Origin: Metabacillus litoralis
Lineage (GTDB): Bacteria > Bacillota > Bacilli > Bacillales > Bacillaceae
Length of the DNA: 64,000 nucleotides
Reading direction: 5' to 3'
Assembly (NCBI RefSeq): GCF_007994985.1
Contig: NZ_VOQF01000013.1
Location: forward strand, 60,589 to 124,588
Position numbers and translations under genes: made by a program. The notes under the pieces were generated by a model that saw only the letters and a program-made list of their open reading frames with translations, searched no databases and had not been told where the DNA came from. The first letter of the stretch is position 1, and every line of letters begins with the position of its first letter. Positions 34,965-43,746 of the stretch are shown piece by piece.

Positions 34965-35381
34965 ATGTATAAGCTAAGAGGACATCACCTCTTTTGCCTT
35001 CTGGGGTATCGAGGTATGGGGTATTCCAAAGAATATGTGGAAAATATGACGATACTTCATCAAACATTAAAAAACGATCCTTTTACAAAAATTAAACTTG
35101 TGAATGGTCCAGATCAACTATGTGATAAATATCCAAACTCAGGTGAATATCATTGTCAAAACAATTCGATTTATGAGCGAGATCGAGCCATTTTAGAAAA
35201 ATTAGGTCTTACAATTGGGCAAATTTTATCTTGGAGGGACATCGAGATGCACATCCAGAAGTATGTTGTACCTTCTGACATTCAAACAGTTTGTGAAACT
35301 TGTTCCTGGCGCTCTTATGGTGTATGTGAAGAAGGAATAAGAGATGTTCTTAAAGGAAAGGGCTTAAGAGAAGTTAAATGA
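34965..35381 (+). CDS. DUF1284 domain protein
   Basis: A 138-residue protein: MYKLRGHHLFCLLGYRGMGY at the start is diagnostic for DUF1284, with ILSWRDIEMHIQKYV in the middle and a Cys pair in CETCSWRSYGVCEEG near the end, plus CDKYPN and YHCQNN; the Cys residues suggest metal or Fe-S binding. Start ATG 34965 follows GAGGAGG. Function unknown. It is monocistronic. Confidence 0.8.
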   Translation: MYKLRGHHLFCLLGYRGMGYSKEYVENMTILHQTLKNDPFTKIKLVNGPDQLCDKYPNSGEYHCQNNSIYERDRAILEKLGLTIGQILSWRDIEMHIQKYVVPSDIQTVCETCSWRSYGVCEEGIRDVLKGKGLREVK

Positions 35382-35654
35382 GTCCTTCCCTTCCTTTTGT
35401 TACTAAATGATAGCCTCCATTAAAACCCTCATTTTGTATCACTAATAATTGAGCCGGACCTTCAATCTAAAATAGGTCATCTATATTCTTCACTTTAAAT
35501 GATTCATAAACTTTTAAGAGAAAATACTTCACATAATAAATACATATATGTATAAACAGAGCACCAGAAAAAAATTCACAAAACTTTCACTTATGAAGAA
35601 ATTTTTATTTATATATAATAACAGTTATTCTCGTTAAAGAAAGGATGTTTTCGT

Positions 35655-36134
35655 TTGCCTAGTAATAAAAAAGAAGGAATTATCTTTGCAATTTTTATGT
35701 GTTCAGGAATGGTCTTTATTATGACCTTATACAACACACTATTACACGGAGTTTCAATTACATTTTGGAGTGCGGTACTGCAATTAATCATAACTTTCAT
35801 CATTGCATTTATCGTCGAATCACTAGTTGAGCCTAGAGCACGTAAACTTGCGCTATCCTTCCCTTATGATAAATCTAAACAAATTAATGTTATTTTAAGC
35901 ATATCATTTTGTATGGTTCCAGCGATGGTGCTTATTATGTCTGTATATGGTCTTATTTTAACCTCAATTATGGTAGGAATTGAAGGATCTATTTTCACTG
36001 CTTATCTTAAAACTGTTGGGCTGAACCTTATCGTGGCCCTACCAGCTCAATTACTAATTGTTGGTCCAATTTCGCGTGGACTACTAACTAAATTCATTAA
36101 ACCAATGAGCCAAAATCCAGAAATAAATATGTAA
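35655..36134 (+). CDS. DUF2798-like membrane protein (two modules)
   Basis: A 159-residue membrane protein with four hydrophobic segments arranged as two similar halves: IFAIFMCSGMVFIMTLYNTL and ILSISFCMVPAMVLIMSVYG each open a module, as in DUF2798 proteins. It starts at TTG 35655 after AAAGGATG. Function of the family is not known. The 270 bases upstream hold no gene that I can see. Confidence 0.7.
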   Translation: MPSNKKEGIIFAIFMCSGMVFIMTLYNTLLHGVSITFWSAVLQLIITFIIAFIVESLVEPRARKLALSFPYDKSKQINVILSISFCMVPAMVLIMSVYGLILTSIMVGIEGSIFTAYLKTVGLNLIVALPAQLLIVGPISRGLLTKFIKPMSQNPEINM

Positions 36135-36227
36135 GATTCATTCAGTTCATATAGATGGAAATTAGCATGAACATCAATAGTAGATCAAACTTTTAGAATT
36201 TGGTCTACTATGTTGATTATAATTAAA

Positions 36228-36806
36228 TTAGTAGAGAGAATCCTCTAAACTTATTTTAACTTTTTCCCACTCACTATCTATAATGCTATAAAAAACAGAA
36301 TGTCGATATGTACCGTCTTTTCTAATCATGTGATTTCGTAATATTCCTTCTTTACTCCCTCCAATTTTCTCTAATGCTTTTTGAGATCTAAGATTTTGAT
36401 CATCTGTTTTAAATTGAACTCGTATGAAGTTAAGATCTTCAAAAGTATATTTCAATAGTAGATATTTACACTCTAAATTAGCAGCTGTTCCCCAAACTGT
36501 CGGGGTTAACCAAGTCCAACCAATTTCTAATCCTAGGTTTATTTTTGAAATATCTAGAAATCTCGTACTCCCGATCACCTTATTACTTTTTCTACATTTA
36601 ATTACAAATGGGACCTCATTTCCTAACTCCTTTCTTCGTAAAGCCTCTTCTACAAAGCATTCCATTTGTTGATAACTTTTTATAGACTTTGGTAAGTGTG
36701 ACCAAATTTCTTTGTTTTTACCAGCTTCATATAACTCTTTTGTATGAGAAATTTCCATTGGTACTATTGTAACGGTATTTCCTGAAAGTTTTTCAAACAT
36801 CAACAT
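36228..36806 (-). CDS. GNAT family acetyltransferase (RimJ-like)
   Basis: A 192-residue acetyltransferase: NTVTIVPMEISHTKELYEAG at the start, IGSTRFLDISKINLGLEIGW, TPTVWGTAANLECKYLLLKY in place of the usual R-x-x-G-x-G/A loop, and RVQFKTDDQNLRSQKALEKI as motif B. This WGTxxN form is normal for the ribosomal-protein type. Acceptor unknown. GAGGGG lies before the ATG. No operon partner. Confidence 0.85.
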   Translation of the reverse strand: MLMFEKLSGNTVTIVPMEISHTKELYEAGKNKEIWSHLPKSIKSYQQMECFVEEALRRKELGNEVPFVIKCRKSNKVIGSTRFLDISKINLGLEIGWTWLTPTVWGTAANLECKYLLLKYTFEDLNFIRVQFKTDDQNLRSQKALEKIGGSKEGILRNHMIRKDGTYRHSVFYSIIDSEWEKVKISLEDSLY

Positions 36807-36852
36807 GATTCAAGCCCCCTCATCTGTAATTTTGACCATTTGTGAATCATTT

Positions 36853-37170
36853 TTAAAAGGTATAAAAGGAATAACTGATTAAAATAATCGCAATACCCAA
36901 TTCTAACAAAATGTACTCTAATCTCTCTTTTAATAGATAATGTTCTATAGCACTTAACAAACATATTGTCGCTAATATAATTTGTAAGATACTAAAGTAA
37001 AAGCTTGTCAACCCTTTAAATAAACCCATTACAGCAACAATTATTGCAAGTATTACTAAGATTACATCTATAAATTTAGGTATTATCTTTTTTGAATTTC
37101 GTTGATCCTTAAAAAACAAAGAAATTACTAATTCCAATTTGTTCGATTGTTTCGAAATAATATTCACCAA
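36853..37170 (-). CDS. Hypothetical membrane protein, 105 aa
   Basis: A short hydrophobic protein with three to four membrane segments after a basic N-terminus (SLFFKDQRNSKKIIPKF). IVAVMGLFKGLTSFYFSILQ and ILLELGIAIILISYSFYTF are segments with no known motif. It is on the same strand as and just upstream of the GNAT gene at 36228, with a 46-base gap. No strong ribosome binding site stands out, so confidence is moderate. Confidence 0.5.
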   Translation of the reverse strand: MVNIISKQSNKLELVISLFFKDQRNSKKIIPKFIDVILVILAIIVAVMGLFKGLTSFYFSILQIILATICLLSAIEHYLLKERLEYILLELGIAIILISYSFYTF

Positions 37171-37254
37171 ATTTCTACTGTATTTTCTGTTTGTGTTTGT
37201 AAATTATTGTAACATTTTATAAATCTATTGTTCTTGTTTTTTTAACAAATAAAA

Positions 37255-37279
37255 GCTCTATATCAAAATGATATAGAGC
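37255..37279 (-). terminator. Terminator hairpin
   Basis: GCTCTATATCA (37255-37265) and TGATATAGAGC (37269-37279), 11-bp perfect stem, three-base loop, TTTTATTTG next on the minus strand. It lies 40 bases after the small frame at 37319-37405, supporting transcription of that stretch. Confidence 0.75.
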
Positions 37280-37318
37280 CAGCAAACTCATTTATCTAAT
37301 AAGGGTGATTATGATGAT

Positions 37319-37405
37319 TTATAGACCACTCATTATGAGACGACAAATAATTTTTTGATCAACAATTTCTTTATATATATATTGATAGCTATTGATATGA
37401 ATCAT
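37319..37405 (-). CDS. Candidate 28-residue small protein
   Basis: ATG 37405 is preceded by a good GGGAGAG site; the product starts MIHINSYQYIYKEIVDQ and ends IMSGL, followed by a strong terminator at 37255. It is too short for composition to be decisive, and no family is recognised. Between it and the cupin gene stop (37554) there is nothing else, so it may be a small peptide gene or part of a long 3' region. Confidence 0.3.
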   Translation of the reverse strand: MIHINSYQYIYKEIVDQKIICRLIMSGL

Positions 37406-37553
37406 AGCTCTCCCTGAAAAGTAATTAACTTAGCTAATTTTATACATGCACTCTACTGCTTTTGAAACAGCTGAGTTTATAGCGTTAAAGAATAAAAGTC
37501 ATAAAAACTAATAGCGACTTTTTTTATCATTTGCTTAACTATGCTATTTTTAG

Positions 37554-38480
37554 TTAATTATGATGTCCCTCTTCAGCTGCCATTGCTATTGCTTTTGTTT
37601 CATGAATTGTTCCATATGGATGCTGTGGAGGTGCATAGATTGAATACAGTTTTAGTGGTTTGTTTCCTGTATTAATCAAGTTATGCCATTTGCCAGCTGG
37701 AATGATCATTGCATAATCTTTATATACTTTTTTCTGAAAATCCAATCGATTTTTCTTATCTCCCATTTGGACAACTCCTTGCCCTTGTTCAATACGTAAA
37801 AATTGATCCAGATTTGGGTGAATTTCTAAGCCAATGTCTTCTCCAACGTTAATACTCATTAAAGTAAGTTGTAATTGCTTACCAGTCCATAATGCAGTAC
37901 GGAAATTTTCGTTTTGTTTAGTTGCCTTTTCAATATTAACAACAAAAGGTTTTGGACCATAATCTGTTAATCGGTTTGAGAGATCTTCATTTAGTAATCC
38001 AATTCGAGCGGTATTATCCTGTTGATTTGTTAATGCCCATATAAACAAATGTTGATAGTAGGAATCTTGTGTACGATAACAATTTTTTTGAAAATCTTCA
38101 AATATATCTAATTCTGCTTTAAAAGCTTTTTGTAAACCTTCTTGATAGCTTTGATACGTTATTTTATCAATTGAGTATTCAGGTTGCATTCCAGTAATGG
38201 TTGTATAGTAATTGGTGAATGCTGTTAAATGAGCTCTTTTTCTTTCTAATACATAATGAAGTTCATTTTTATGCTTTTCATTGTATGCTTCTTTAATTAA
38301 CCTATTGTATAGTTGTATTGCTGATGCCTCTCTTTTTATTCCCGAAATAATCGGTTGTAGTAAATTTTGATCATCAGATATTGAATTTCTTAACGAAAAT
38401 GTTGAGTTGTAGATCTGTTCGTGATTAAGAGCATATTTAGGTGACTGATAGACATTAGGCATATAATGCATGTTACTCAT
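37554..38480 (-). CDS. Ferritin-like domain fused to a cupin domain
   Basis: A 308-residue soluble protein with two parts. Residues about 30-180 are helical and ferritin-like, with ISGIKREASAIQLYNRLIKE and HYVLERKRAHLTAFTNYYTT carrying E-x-x-A and E-x-x-x-A/H-type spaced acidic residues. Residues about 195-300 form a cupin: IGLEIHPNLDQFLRIEQGQG and IIPAGKWHNLINTGNKPLKL. The first cupin motif has H-x-N-x-x-Q instead of H-x-H, so metal binding may differ. The end YGTIHETKAIAMAAEEGHHN is typical of Bacillus members. Function unknown, perhaps redox or metal handling. Confidence 0.75.
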   Translation of the reverse strand: MSNMHYMPNVYQSPKYALNHEQIYNSTFSLRNSISDDQNLLQPIISGIKREASAIQLYNRLIKEAYNEKHKNELHYVLERKRAHLTAFTNYYTTITGMQPEYSIDKITYQSYQEGLQKAFKAELDIFEDFQKNCYRTQDSYYQHLFIWALTNQQDNTARIGLLNEDLSNRLTDYGPKPFVVNIEKATKQNENFRTALWTGKQLQLTLMSINVGEDIGLEIHPNLDQFLRIEQGQGVVQMGDKKNRLDFQKKVYKDYAMIIPAGKWHNLINTGNKPLKLYSIYAPPQHPYGTIHETKAIAMAAEEGHHN

Positions 38481-38543
38481 TCCCTTCAGAGTTTTTTCAT
38501 TGTATCATATGCCTAATTATAAATAATGTTATTTAAGTAGAGC

Positions 38544-39117
38544 TTAATATCCAATTTTAATGCAACCAGTTTCCTTAGGAAAATCGTTTCTAGAAAGTTT
38601 AACACCGTCAATAAACTGTCTATAAGCAGTAATTGTTCCATCGTGAGAAACTATACAAATTCGGTTAGTTTTCTGTTGCTTACACCATTTAAGGAATATT
38701 TCTGCTATTAAATGAAACTCATTTTCACCTAAAATATTTACTCCATGGTTCCAAGGTAAATGAGAAATAGAATTTTCAAGTGAAAACATTGGAAAATCCG
38801 ATTTAATTTGATTCTTACTTAACAATTGATCGCAGGGTAGTGTTTTTCCTCCAGAAACAGTTGGAAATATTCTTGGACCAATTAAAGGATTCACAATTTT
38901 TTTACAGTCATAACCTTCACTCCATAGTAAAGCTGTTTGTAATGTTCGTCTTAAAGGGTTACTAACGATAATATCAGTATTCAGTAAAGGAAATTCTTCT
39001 ATAAGTGAACGCGCTTGAGTTATCTTTATCTGTTAATGAAGGGTTTTTTGTATACAAGCTATTTGGAAGATTTAAAGTATGTTCACCTTGAGTATGTCTT
39101 ATAAATAGTAACTTCAC
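38544..39117 (-). pseudogene. Histidine phosphatase family gene with a frameshift
   Basis: From GTG 39117 (GGGG site) the frame gives KLLFIRHTQGEHTLNLPNSL with the catalytic RHT(G/Q) motif and breaks after NPSLTDKD. The +1 frame continues as ITQARSLIEEFPLLNTDIIV, SNPLRRTLQTALLW, then IGPRIFPTVSGGKTL and CIVSHDGTITAYRQFIDG to the stop at 38544. The catalytic His residues are present on either side of the break (at about 39018-39032). One inserted base, or two lost, explains it. A real pseudogene or a sequence error. Confidence 0.75.
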
Positions 39118-39411
39118 TATTTTTCAACCCCAATTGAACTTGATTTTTAGTAGGGAATTTGTCAGAAATTTTACTTTGAATTTTTTAATGAAAATCGTAA
39201 ATTAAGAAAGTACTGAGCTTTAATAACTTAAAAATTAATCTTAAAACAATTAAGTTTTAATGATCTTTTTTTTATCATAGTTCCTTTATTTCCCTTTTTC
39301 AACAGAAAAGGTTCTTTTAAATAATGATATTTTCTTAAAAAATGATCACAAATTTTTAATTTATATCGAAACAAAATTCAAATTTTAATATAAAAAGGAG
39401 TAACAAAAAAA
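39118..39411. other. Intergenic region, no gene seen
   Basis: About 290 very AT-rich bases between the broken phosphatase gene and the DUF3934 terminator. No coding frame, repeat copy or regulatory dyad stood out. Confidence 0.4.
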
Positions 39412-39434
39412 TGCAATTACCTAGGATAATTGCA
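39412..39434 (-). terminator. Terminator of the DUF3934 gene
   Basis: TGCAATTA (39412-39419) and TAATTGCA (39427-39434), 8-bp stem with TTTTTTTG next on the minus strand, 33 bases after the DUF3934 stop. Confidence 0.7.
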
Positions 39435-39466
39435 CTCGTTTTCTTGCTTATATAGTTAATAACTTT

Positions 39467-39628
39467 TTAATCGTTTTTATCGCTAGTTTTATTGGCATCA
39501 CCATGTTTAACACCTTTGCTTTTATATGGCTTCGCACTTTTTGCTTTGTTTGCACCTGTTTGCCAACGTGTCCAGCCCTTTTTGCCAGTACCGCGACCTG
39601 TCCCGCCCTTGCCTTTTGCTTTACTCAT
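39467..39628 (-). CDS. DUF3934 family small basic protein
   Basis: A 53-residue, strongly basic protein: MSKAKGKGGTGRGTGKKGW, then TRWQTGANKAKSAKPYKSKG, as in the DUF3934 family of Bacillus. The real start is ATG 39628 after GGAG; an upstream in-frame ATG at 39670 lacks a site. The charge suggests nucleic-acid or wall-polymer contact, but no function is known. Confidence 0.8.
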   Translation of the reverse strand: MSKAKGKGGTGRGTGKKGWTRWQTGANKAKSAKPYKSKGVKHGDANKTSDKND

Positions 39629-39785
39629 TATATCAACTCCAATATTCTCTGCTTTATATATTATTATCATTAGTTAGTTTCAGCCATTTTATTTGGGTAA
39701 AAACAAAAGAATGAAGTTTAATCATATAACAATCAAAGCTTAATTAAAACAGAAAACAATTTAATTGTCGAAATAGCTTTAGGTT

Positions 39786-40127
39786 CTATTTAATTTCTTC
39801 TACTATAGAAGTTCCTTCACTTTGCTCATTGTCGTTCCATTTCCACTTTTCGTGCAATCTAATTCTTCCATCAGAAAGAATCTCAGGAACAGATTGACAC
39901 TGCCCACCTCTAATTTCATTATTTTTGTTTATATGATTGTAGTGAAAGTGTAAATGCCCATTTTCTTCAACAAGTCCTATTAGAAAACCTTTGATAATGT
40001 CACCACCACTATATGTTGCTGACAAAATGGACCCTTCCTGTTGATAGTTAAAAATGGTTTTTGTTGAAACTTCACCGTTTTCTGAGTTTTCTATCGCAAC
40101 AAATGTTCGGTTATGATATTTAATCAT
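39786..40127 (-). CDS. Hypothetical beta-rich protein (MORN-like)
   Basis: A 113-residue soluble protein: [40 protein letters not shown] and [18 protein letters not shown]. The repeated Gly-rich beta turns resemble MORN-like repeats. Proteins of this type are sometimes labelled n-acetylglutamate synthase in databases, which I consider unsupported. The ATG at 40127 has only a weak GGAGGGAC site further upstream. Function unknown. Confidence 0.65.
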   Translation of the reverse strand: MIKYHNRTFVAIENSENGEVSTKTIFNYQQEGSILSATYSGGDIIKGFLIGLVEENGHLHFHYNHINKNNEIRGGQCQSVPEILSDGRIRLHEKWKWNDNEQSEGTSIVEEIK

Positions 40128-40229
40128 TTTTAACTCAGTCCCTCCACTTCCTTATTAATAATTGTTATCAAGTTTGTACTTGAGCCAAGAACGTAAAAAA
40201 CCACCAAATATTAAACCTGTATAGTAAAA

Positions 40230-40258
40230 AATCAGAGCTTAATGAAAAAGCTCTGATT
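40230..40258. terminator. Terminator of prs
   Basis: AATCAGAGCTT (40230-40240) and AAGCTCTGATT (40248-40258), 11-bp stem, TTTTTTAC next on the minus strand. It lies 65 bases after the prs stop, on the far side of the repeat at 40284. Confidence 0.8.
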
Positions 40259-40283
40259 AAATAAGTCGTTTTTATTAAAATGC

Positions 40284-40319
40284 TGTGAAACAAGAAAATT
40301 CGGGGTGTGACAGGCACCG
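40284..40319 (+). repeat. GTGACAGGCACC-type repeat, copy 3
   Basis: TGTGAAACAAGAAAATTCGG, then GGTGTGACAGGCACCG, nearly the same as the copy at 24646. Its end lies three bases from the prs stop codon, just as the palindromic copy at 26107 abuts the RNase J stop. Confidence 0.75.
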
Positions 40320-40322
40320 CAC

Positions 40323-41282
40323 TTACTGTACTAATTCATCAACAGATTCTTTTCTATGTACACGCTTGATTGCTTCGCTAATTAATGGAGCAACTGAGAG
40401 TTCCACGATTTTGTCGATTCGGTTTTCTTCTGGAAGAGTAACAGAATCTGTAATAATAAGTTCTTTAATTTTAGAGTTTTGAATTCGTTCTATTGCTGGT
40501 CCAGATAATACTGGGTGTGTACAGCAAGCGTAAACCTCTTTAGCACCATTTTCTATAAGTGCATTAGCTGCTAGTGTAATTGTTCCTGCTGTATCGATAA
40601 TATCATCAATTAGTATCGCTGTTTTCCCTTCAATGTTTCCAACAATATTCATCACTTCAACAACATTTGGTTTTGGTCGTCTTTTATCTATAATGGCAAT
40701 TGGAGCTTTTAATCTATCTGCTAATTTACGAGTACGCGTTACCCCACCATGATCTGGTGAAACGATCACAATATCCTGTAAATTCTTACTTTCAAAATAA
40801 TCAGCTAAAATTGGTACTCCTAGTAAATGATCAATTGGAATATCAAAAAATCCTTGAATTTGTGGTGCATGAAGATCAAGAGCAATGACACGAGTTGAAC
40901 CTGCCGTTTGAAGTAGGTTTGCAACTAGTTTAGCTGTAATTGGCTCTCTAGCTCTTGCTTTACGATCTTGTCTTGCATATCCATAGTAAGGAATGACTAA
41001 GTTGATTGTATTTGCTGAAGCACGCTTTAATGCATCAACCATAATCAAAAGTTCCATTAAATGCTCGTTTACAGGGTTGCTGATTGACTGGATAATGTAT
41101 ACATCACAACCACGGATACTTTCTTCTATATTTATTTGGATTTCACCATCACTAAAACGAGTAACAGAATTCTTTCCTAATTCGATTCCAAGAATATCAC
41201 AAATTTTCTGTGATAAAGCCGGATCAGAGTTTAGCGAAAATATTTTCATATTAGAATCTTCATGTTCATGTTGATTAGACAT
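40323..41282 (-). CDS. prs: Ribose-phosphate pyrophosphokinase (orphan paralog)
   Basis: Makes PRPP from ribose 5-phosphate and ATP. All 319 residues align well with the class I enzyme: [20 protein letters not shown], the flexible-loop [54 protein letters not shown] and the PRPP-binding [13 protein letters not shown] are intact. GGAGG precedes the ATG. The usual glmU-prs-ctc context is missing; it stands alone with its own terminator, so it is either a relocated or, more likely, a second copy. Confidence 0.93.
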   Translation of the reverse strand: MSNQHEHEDSNMKIFSLNSDPALSQKICDILGIELGKNSVTRFSDGEIQINIEESIRGCDVYIIQSISNPVNEHLMELLIMVDALKRASANTINLVIPYYGYARQDRKARAREPITAKLVANLLQTAGSTRVIALDLHAPQIQGFFDIPIDHLLGVPILADYFESKNLQDIVIVSPDHGGVTRTRKLADRLKAPIAIIDKRRPKPNVVEVMNIVGNIEGKTAILIDDIIDTAGTITLAANALIENGAKEVYACCTHPVLSGPAIERIQNSKIKELIITDSVTLPEENRIDKIVELSVAPLISEAIKRVHRKESVDELVQ

Positions 41283-41415
41283 AATAAAGCGAAAACCTCC
41301 AAGGAATTTTTATATTTTATCATTCGACATATTTCTATTTTACACTATTCGTAAAATGTACAATAGCATCAAAAGTAAAAAAATATGTTTTTCTTGTGTA
41401 GTTTGAATATTCGCA

Positions 41416-41868
41416 TTATATATTCGCTTTAAACGTTACCTTCTTTTTTAACTTAGCTAAGAAAACAAATAGTAGAAAAACAACTAAACCTACACCTAAA
41501 AAAGGTAATACCTTCACTAATAAATTCATCCAATGAAATGGTGCATCATGAGAATATATAGCTTTATTCCAATGATTTTTCTTTACTTCAACTGCAATCG
41601 TTAAATCTGTTTTACTATTATTTATCTTGTAATATTTTGTTCCTTTCGGAAATGCATTTGAAGCATTTCCATAATAATCTCCTGTCATATCGTTTGGAAT
41701 GGTTTTTACTTGGCCGATCTCTTTTTCGATATCATTTTCTGAGACTTCTTCATCTGTTACTTCATAAACATTCCCGTCCCACACAACAAAAGGATATGCC
41801 CAGCTTAAGCCTTGTGCTGAAGCGGTAAATAATAAATTAATTAAAACAAATAAAATGATTTTTTTCAT
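41416..41868 (-). CDS. Exported single-pass protein, paralog of 55752 gene
   Basis: A 150-residue protein with a signal peptide (MKKIILFVLINLLFTASAQG), an extracytoplasmic domain, and a C-terminal membrane helix (LPFLGVGLVVFLLFVFLAKL) with a basic tail. The domain WAYPFVVWDGNVYEVTDEEV, then EIGQVKTIP and AFPKGTKYYKI, matches the lipoprotein at 55752 (WAYDFVIVNNTAYELTGEKV, FGEVKRN, DIGTKLYLY). So the same unnamed domain is anchored once by a helix and once by lipid. Last gene of a three-gene operon. Confidence 0.65.
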   Translation of the reverse strand: MKKIILFVLINLLFTASAQGLSWAYPFVVWDGNVYEVTDEEVSENDIEKEIGQVKTIPNDMTGDYYGNASNAFPKGTKYYKINNSKTDLTIAVEVKKNHWNKAIYSHDAPFHWMNLLVKVLPFLGVGLVVFLLFVFLAKLKKKVTFKANI

Positions 41869-41928
41869 TATGACTTAACACAACCTTTATAAAGACTTGA
41901 AAGCTCAATGAACTAAAACGATAATCAA

Positions 41929-42789
41929 TTATTGAGATGATGATTTAAAATTAAGACGAACAGGATCAATTTTACTCATTGTTGCTTTATACAAACTAAT
42001 ATTTCCAATATCAGGTTTTGTGGAGTTTGATTGAACTTCAAAATTTGCATGTAACCCTATTGTCCAAATCGCTTGATTATCTCGCTTTAAGACGATAGCA
42101 AGTGTTCCGAACTGTTCAATGTTCTCCCAAGTAAATAATTCTTTATGCCCCTTTTCAGTGATAGAAATTCCTTCAGTATTACTTACAACTTCCATATTTT
42201 GACCTGACCATACTCCATGAATTTCTGCTCCGACATAATAATAAGAAGCACCATCACCTCGATCTCCATAGGTTCCGATATATTGTTGAATAGTTTCTTC
42301 TGCTGTTTTATATGTAATGGCGACAATATCTTTTTCAATCCATTCAACCTTGAAATTACCAACTGTATGATTCGGTAATTTTTCTTTTGGTTTAGCCAAA
42401 ATTCCATAATAAGATCTATAATAAAAGCTTTCTCCAGTTTCAACATTTTCTTTTATCGAAAAAACATGTTTAAAATCCGGTGAAATACTCATCATATTGC
42501 TGATTTTCTGTTCACTTATGATGACAATGATGATTTGGCTAATTATGAAAGTAATTAAAATGTAGCTGTAAGTTACTTTTAACTTTTTAGATCGTCTAAG
42601 TAATAAGAAGATGCTTAATAATAAACAAATAGCAAGCACCATATTGATTAAATAAAACAAACGGTTATCAATATACTCCACTTGAAATTTAGCACTTATG
42701 TAAAGAAAAGCCATTTGCATACAAAAGAAGCCAATTGACATAAGGAATAAAGTCAAGCCTATTAAATGGTTCAATTTATTTCGTTTCAA
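41929..42789 (-). CDS. Hypothetical membrane protein, middle gene of BNR operon
   Basis: About 286 residues: three N-terminal hydrophobic segments (about 8-30, 40-60 and 75-92), then a roughly 190-residue extracytoplasmic part with FKHVFSIKENVETGESFYYR and YGDRGDGASYYYVGAEIHGV. No family is recognised. TTG 42789 follows AAGGAGGG at eight bases and overlaps the end of the upstream BNR gene by 14 bases, a sign of translational coupling. An in-frame TTG at 42810 is less likely. Confidence 0.65.
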   Translation of the reverse strand: MKRNKLNHLIGLTLFLMSIGFFCMQMAFLYISAKFQVEYIDNRLFYLINMVLAICLLLSIFLLLRRSKKLKVTYSYILITFIISQIIIVIISEQKISNMMSISPDFKHVFSIKENVETGESFYYRSYYGILAKPKEKLPNHTVGNFKVEWIEKDIVAITYKTAEETIQQYIGTYGDRGDGASYYYVGAEIHGVWSGQNMEVVSNTEGISITEKGHKELFTWENIEQFGTLAIVLKRDNQAIWTIGLHANFEVQSNSTKPDIGNISLYKATMSKIDPVRLNFKSSSQ

Positions 42790-43696
42790 TAGCTTGACCC
42801 TCCTTTTCAAACTCCCACGTTTTGCCGTTATCCTCTGAAATGAATTTTCCTTTTATCTTGCCACCTTCATAATCACCATGATGTCCTTGATTAACATAAA
42901 TAGCTAAGTGATTTCCTTCTTTAATGGGGATTTCTGCTGATACAAAGATTTGCTGATATTTTTCTGGAACAGAAATAGTTGCCCTACTCCAGGTTTCTCC
43001 AGTATTGTGTGTAAAATAAAGCTCTGGTGCTGTGGGATTAATTGTTCCAAAAGATAAAAATCCAGTAGTTTCATCAATAAATCCACCATCTGAAATTAAG
43101 CTTGTCACACCTGAATTCGTTGTTTCCTTCCAACTCAGCCCACCATCATGCGTGATAAAAATATGCGATGATTCGAAAGACATAGTCCTTCCTCCAGAAA
43201 TAATGACATAACCAAAGTCGTCATTTAGGAAATCGATCTTTCTATACCTCATTTGAGAAAACCCTTCAGTTACAACTGAGTTTTTCCACGTTTCACCTTT
43301 ATCTTTTGAATAGGTTACAACTACTTTTTGATGATCCCCAATTTCACCTTCTGTATATAAAAACGCTGCCATATCTTCACTTAAAAAATAGCTTTTCTCA
43401 ATAAGTTCTTTTTTGTTTCCATTATACTCACCTTCGAATAAGCGATCTTTTTCAACAGGGACTTTACGCCAGCTTAAACCTTTATTATATGTAATGTTTA
43501 GTTCATCATTTTGTAATGTATAACTAATAATTGTATTTGAAATAGGCTGTAATTGCTCAACTTTTTCTTTATTTATATGTCCAGATATCTGATTTTGTTC
43601 TTGAGAAGGAATGTTACTAGATTGATAAAAGTAGATGGTAGAAACAATTAAACCAACTATCATAACGGACGTTACTACCCCTATCAACATTTTCAT
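42776..43696 (-). CDS. Membrane-anchored BNR-repeat (sialidase-like propeller) protein
   Basis: A 306-residue protein with an N-terminal anchor (about 5-25) and a beta-propeller-like body with four Asp-box repeats: YSKDKGETWKNS, ITHDGGLSWKET, FTHNTGETWSRA and ISEDNGKTWEFE (S/T-x-D-x-G-x-T/S-W). This pattern occurs in sialidases and in Ycf48-type assembly factors; catalytic sialidase residues (Arg triad, Tyr) are not evident, so binding rather than hydrolysis is likely. First gene of the operon, AAGGAG before the ATG. Confidence 0.75.
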   Translation of the reverse strand: MKMLIGVVTSVMIVGLIVSTIYFYQSSNIPSQEQNQISGHINKEKVEQLQPISNTIISYTLQNDELNITYNKGLSWRKVPVEKDRLFEGEYNGNKKELIEKSYFLSEDMAAFLYTEGEIGDHQKVVVTYSKDKGETWKNSVVTEGFSQMRYRKIDFLNDDFGYVIISGGRTMSFESSHIFITHDGGLSWKETTNSGVTSLISDGGFIDETTGFLSFGTINPTAPELYFTHNTGETWSRATISVPEKYQQIFVSAEIPIKEGNHLAIYVNQGHHGDYEGGKIKGKFISEDNGKTWEFEKEGQAIETK

Positions 43697-43746
43697 TTAA
43701 GTTACTCCTTATCTATGAATATAAGAGTTATAAAGAAGTTGTATGT

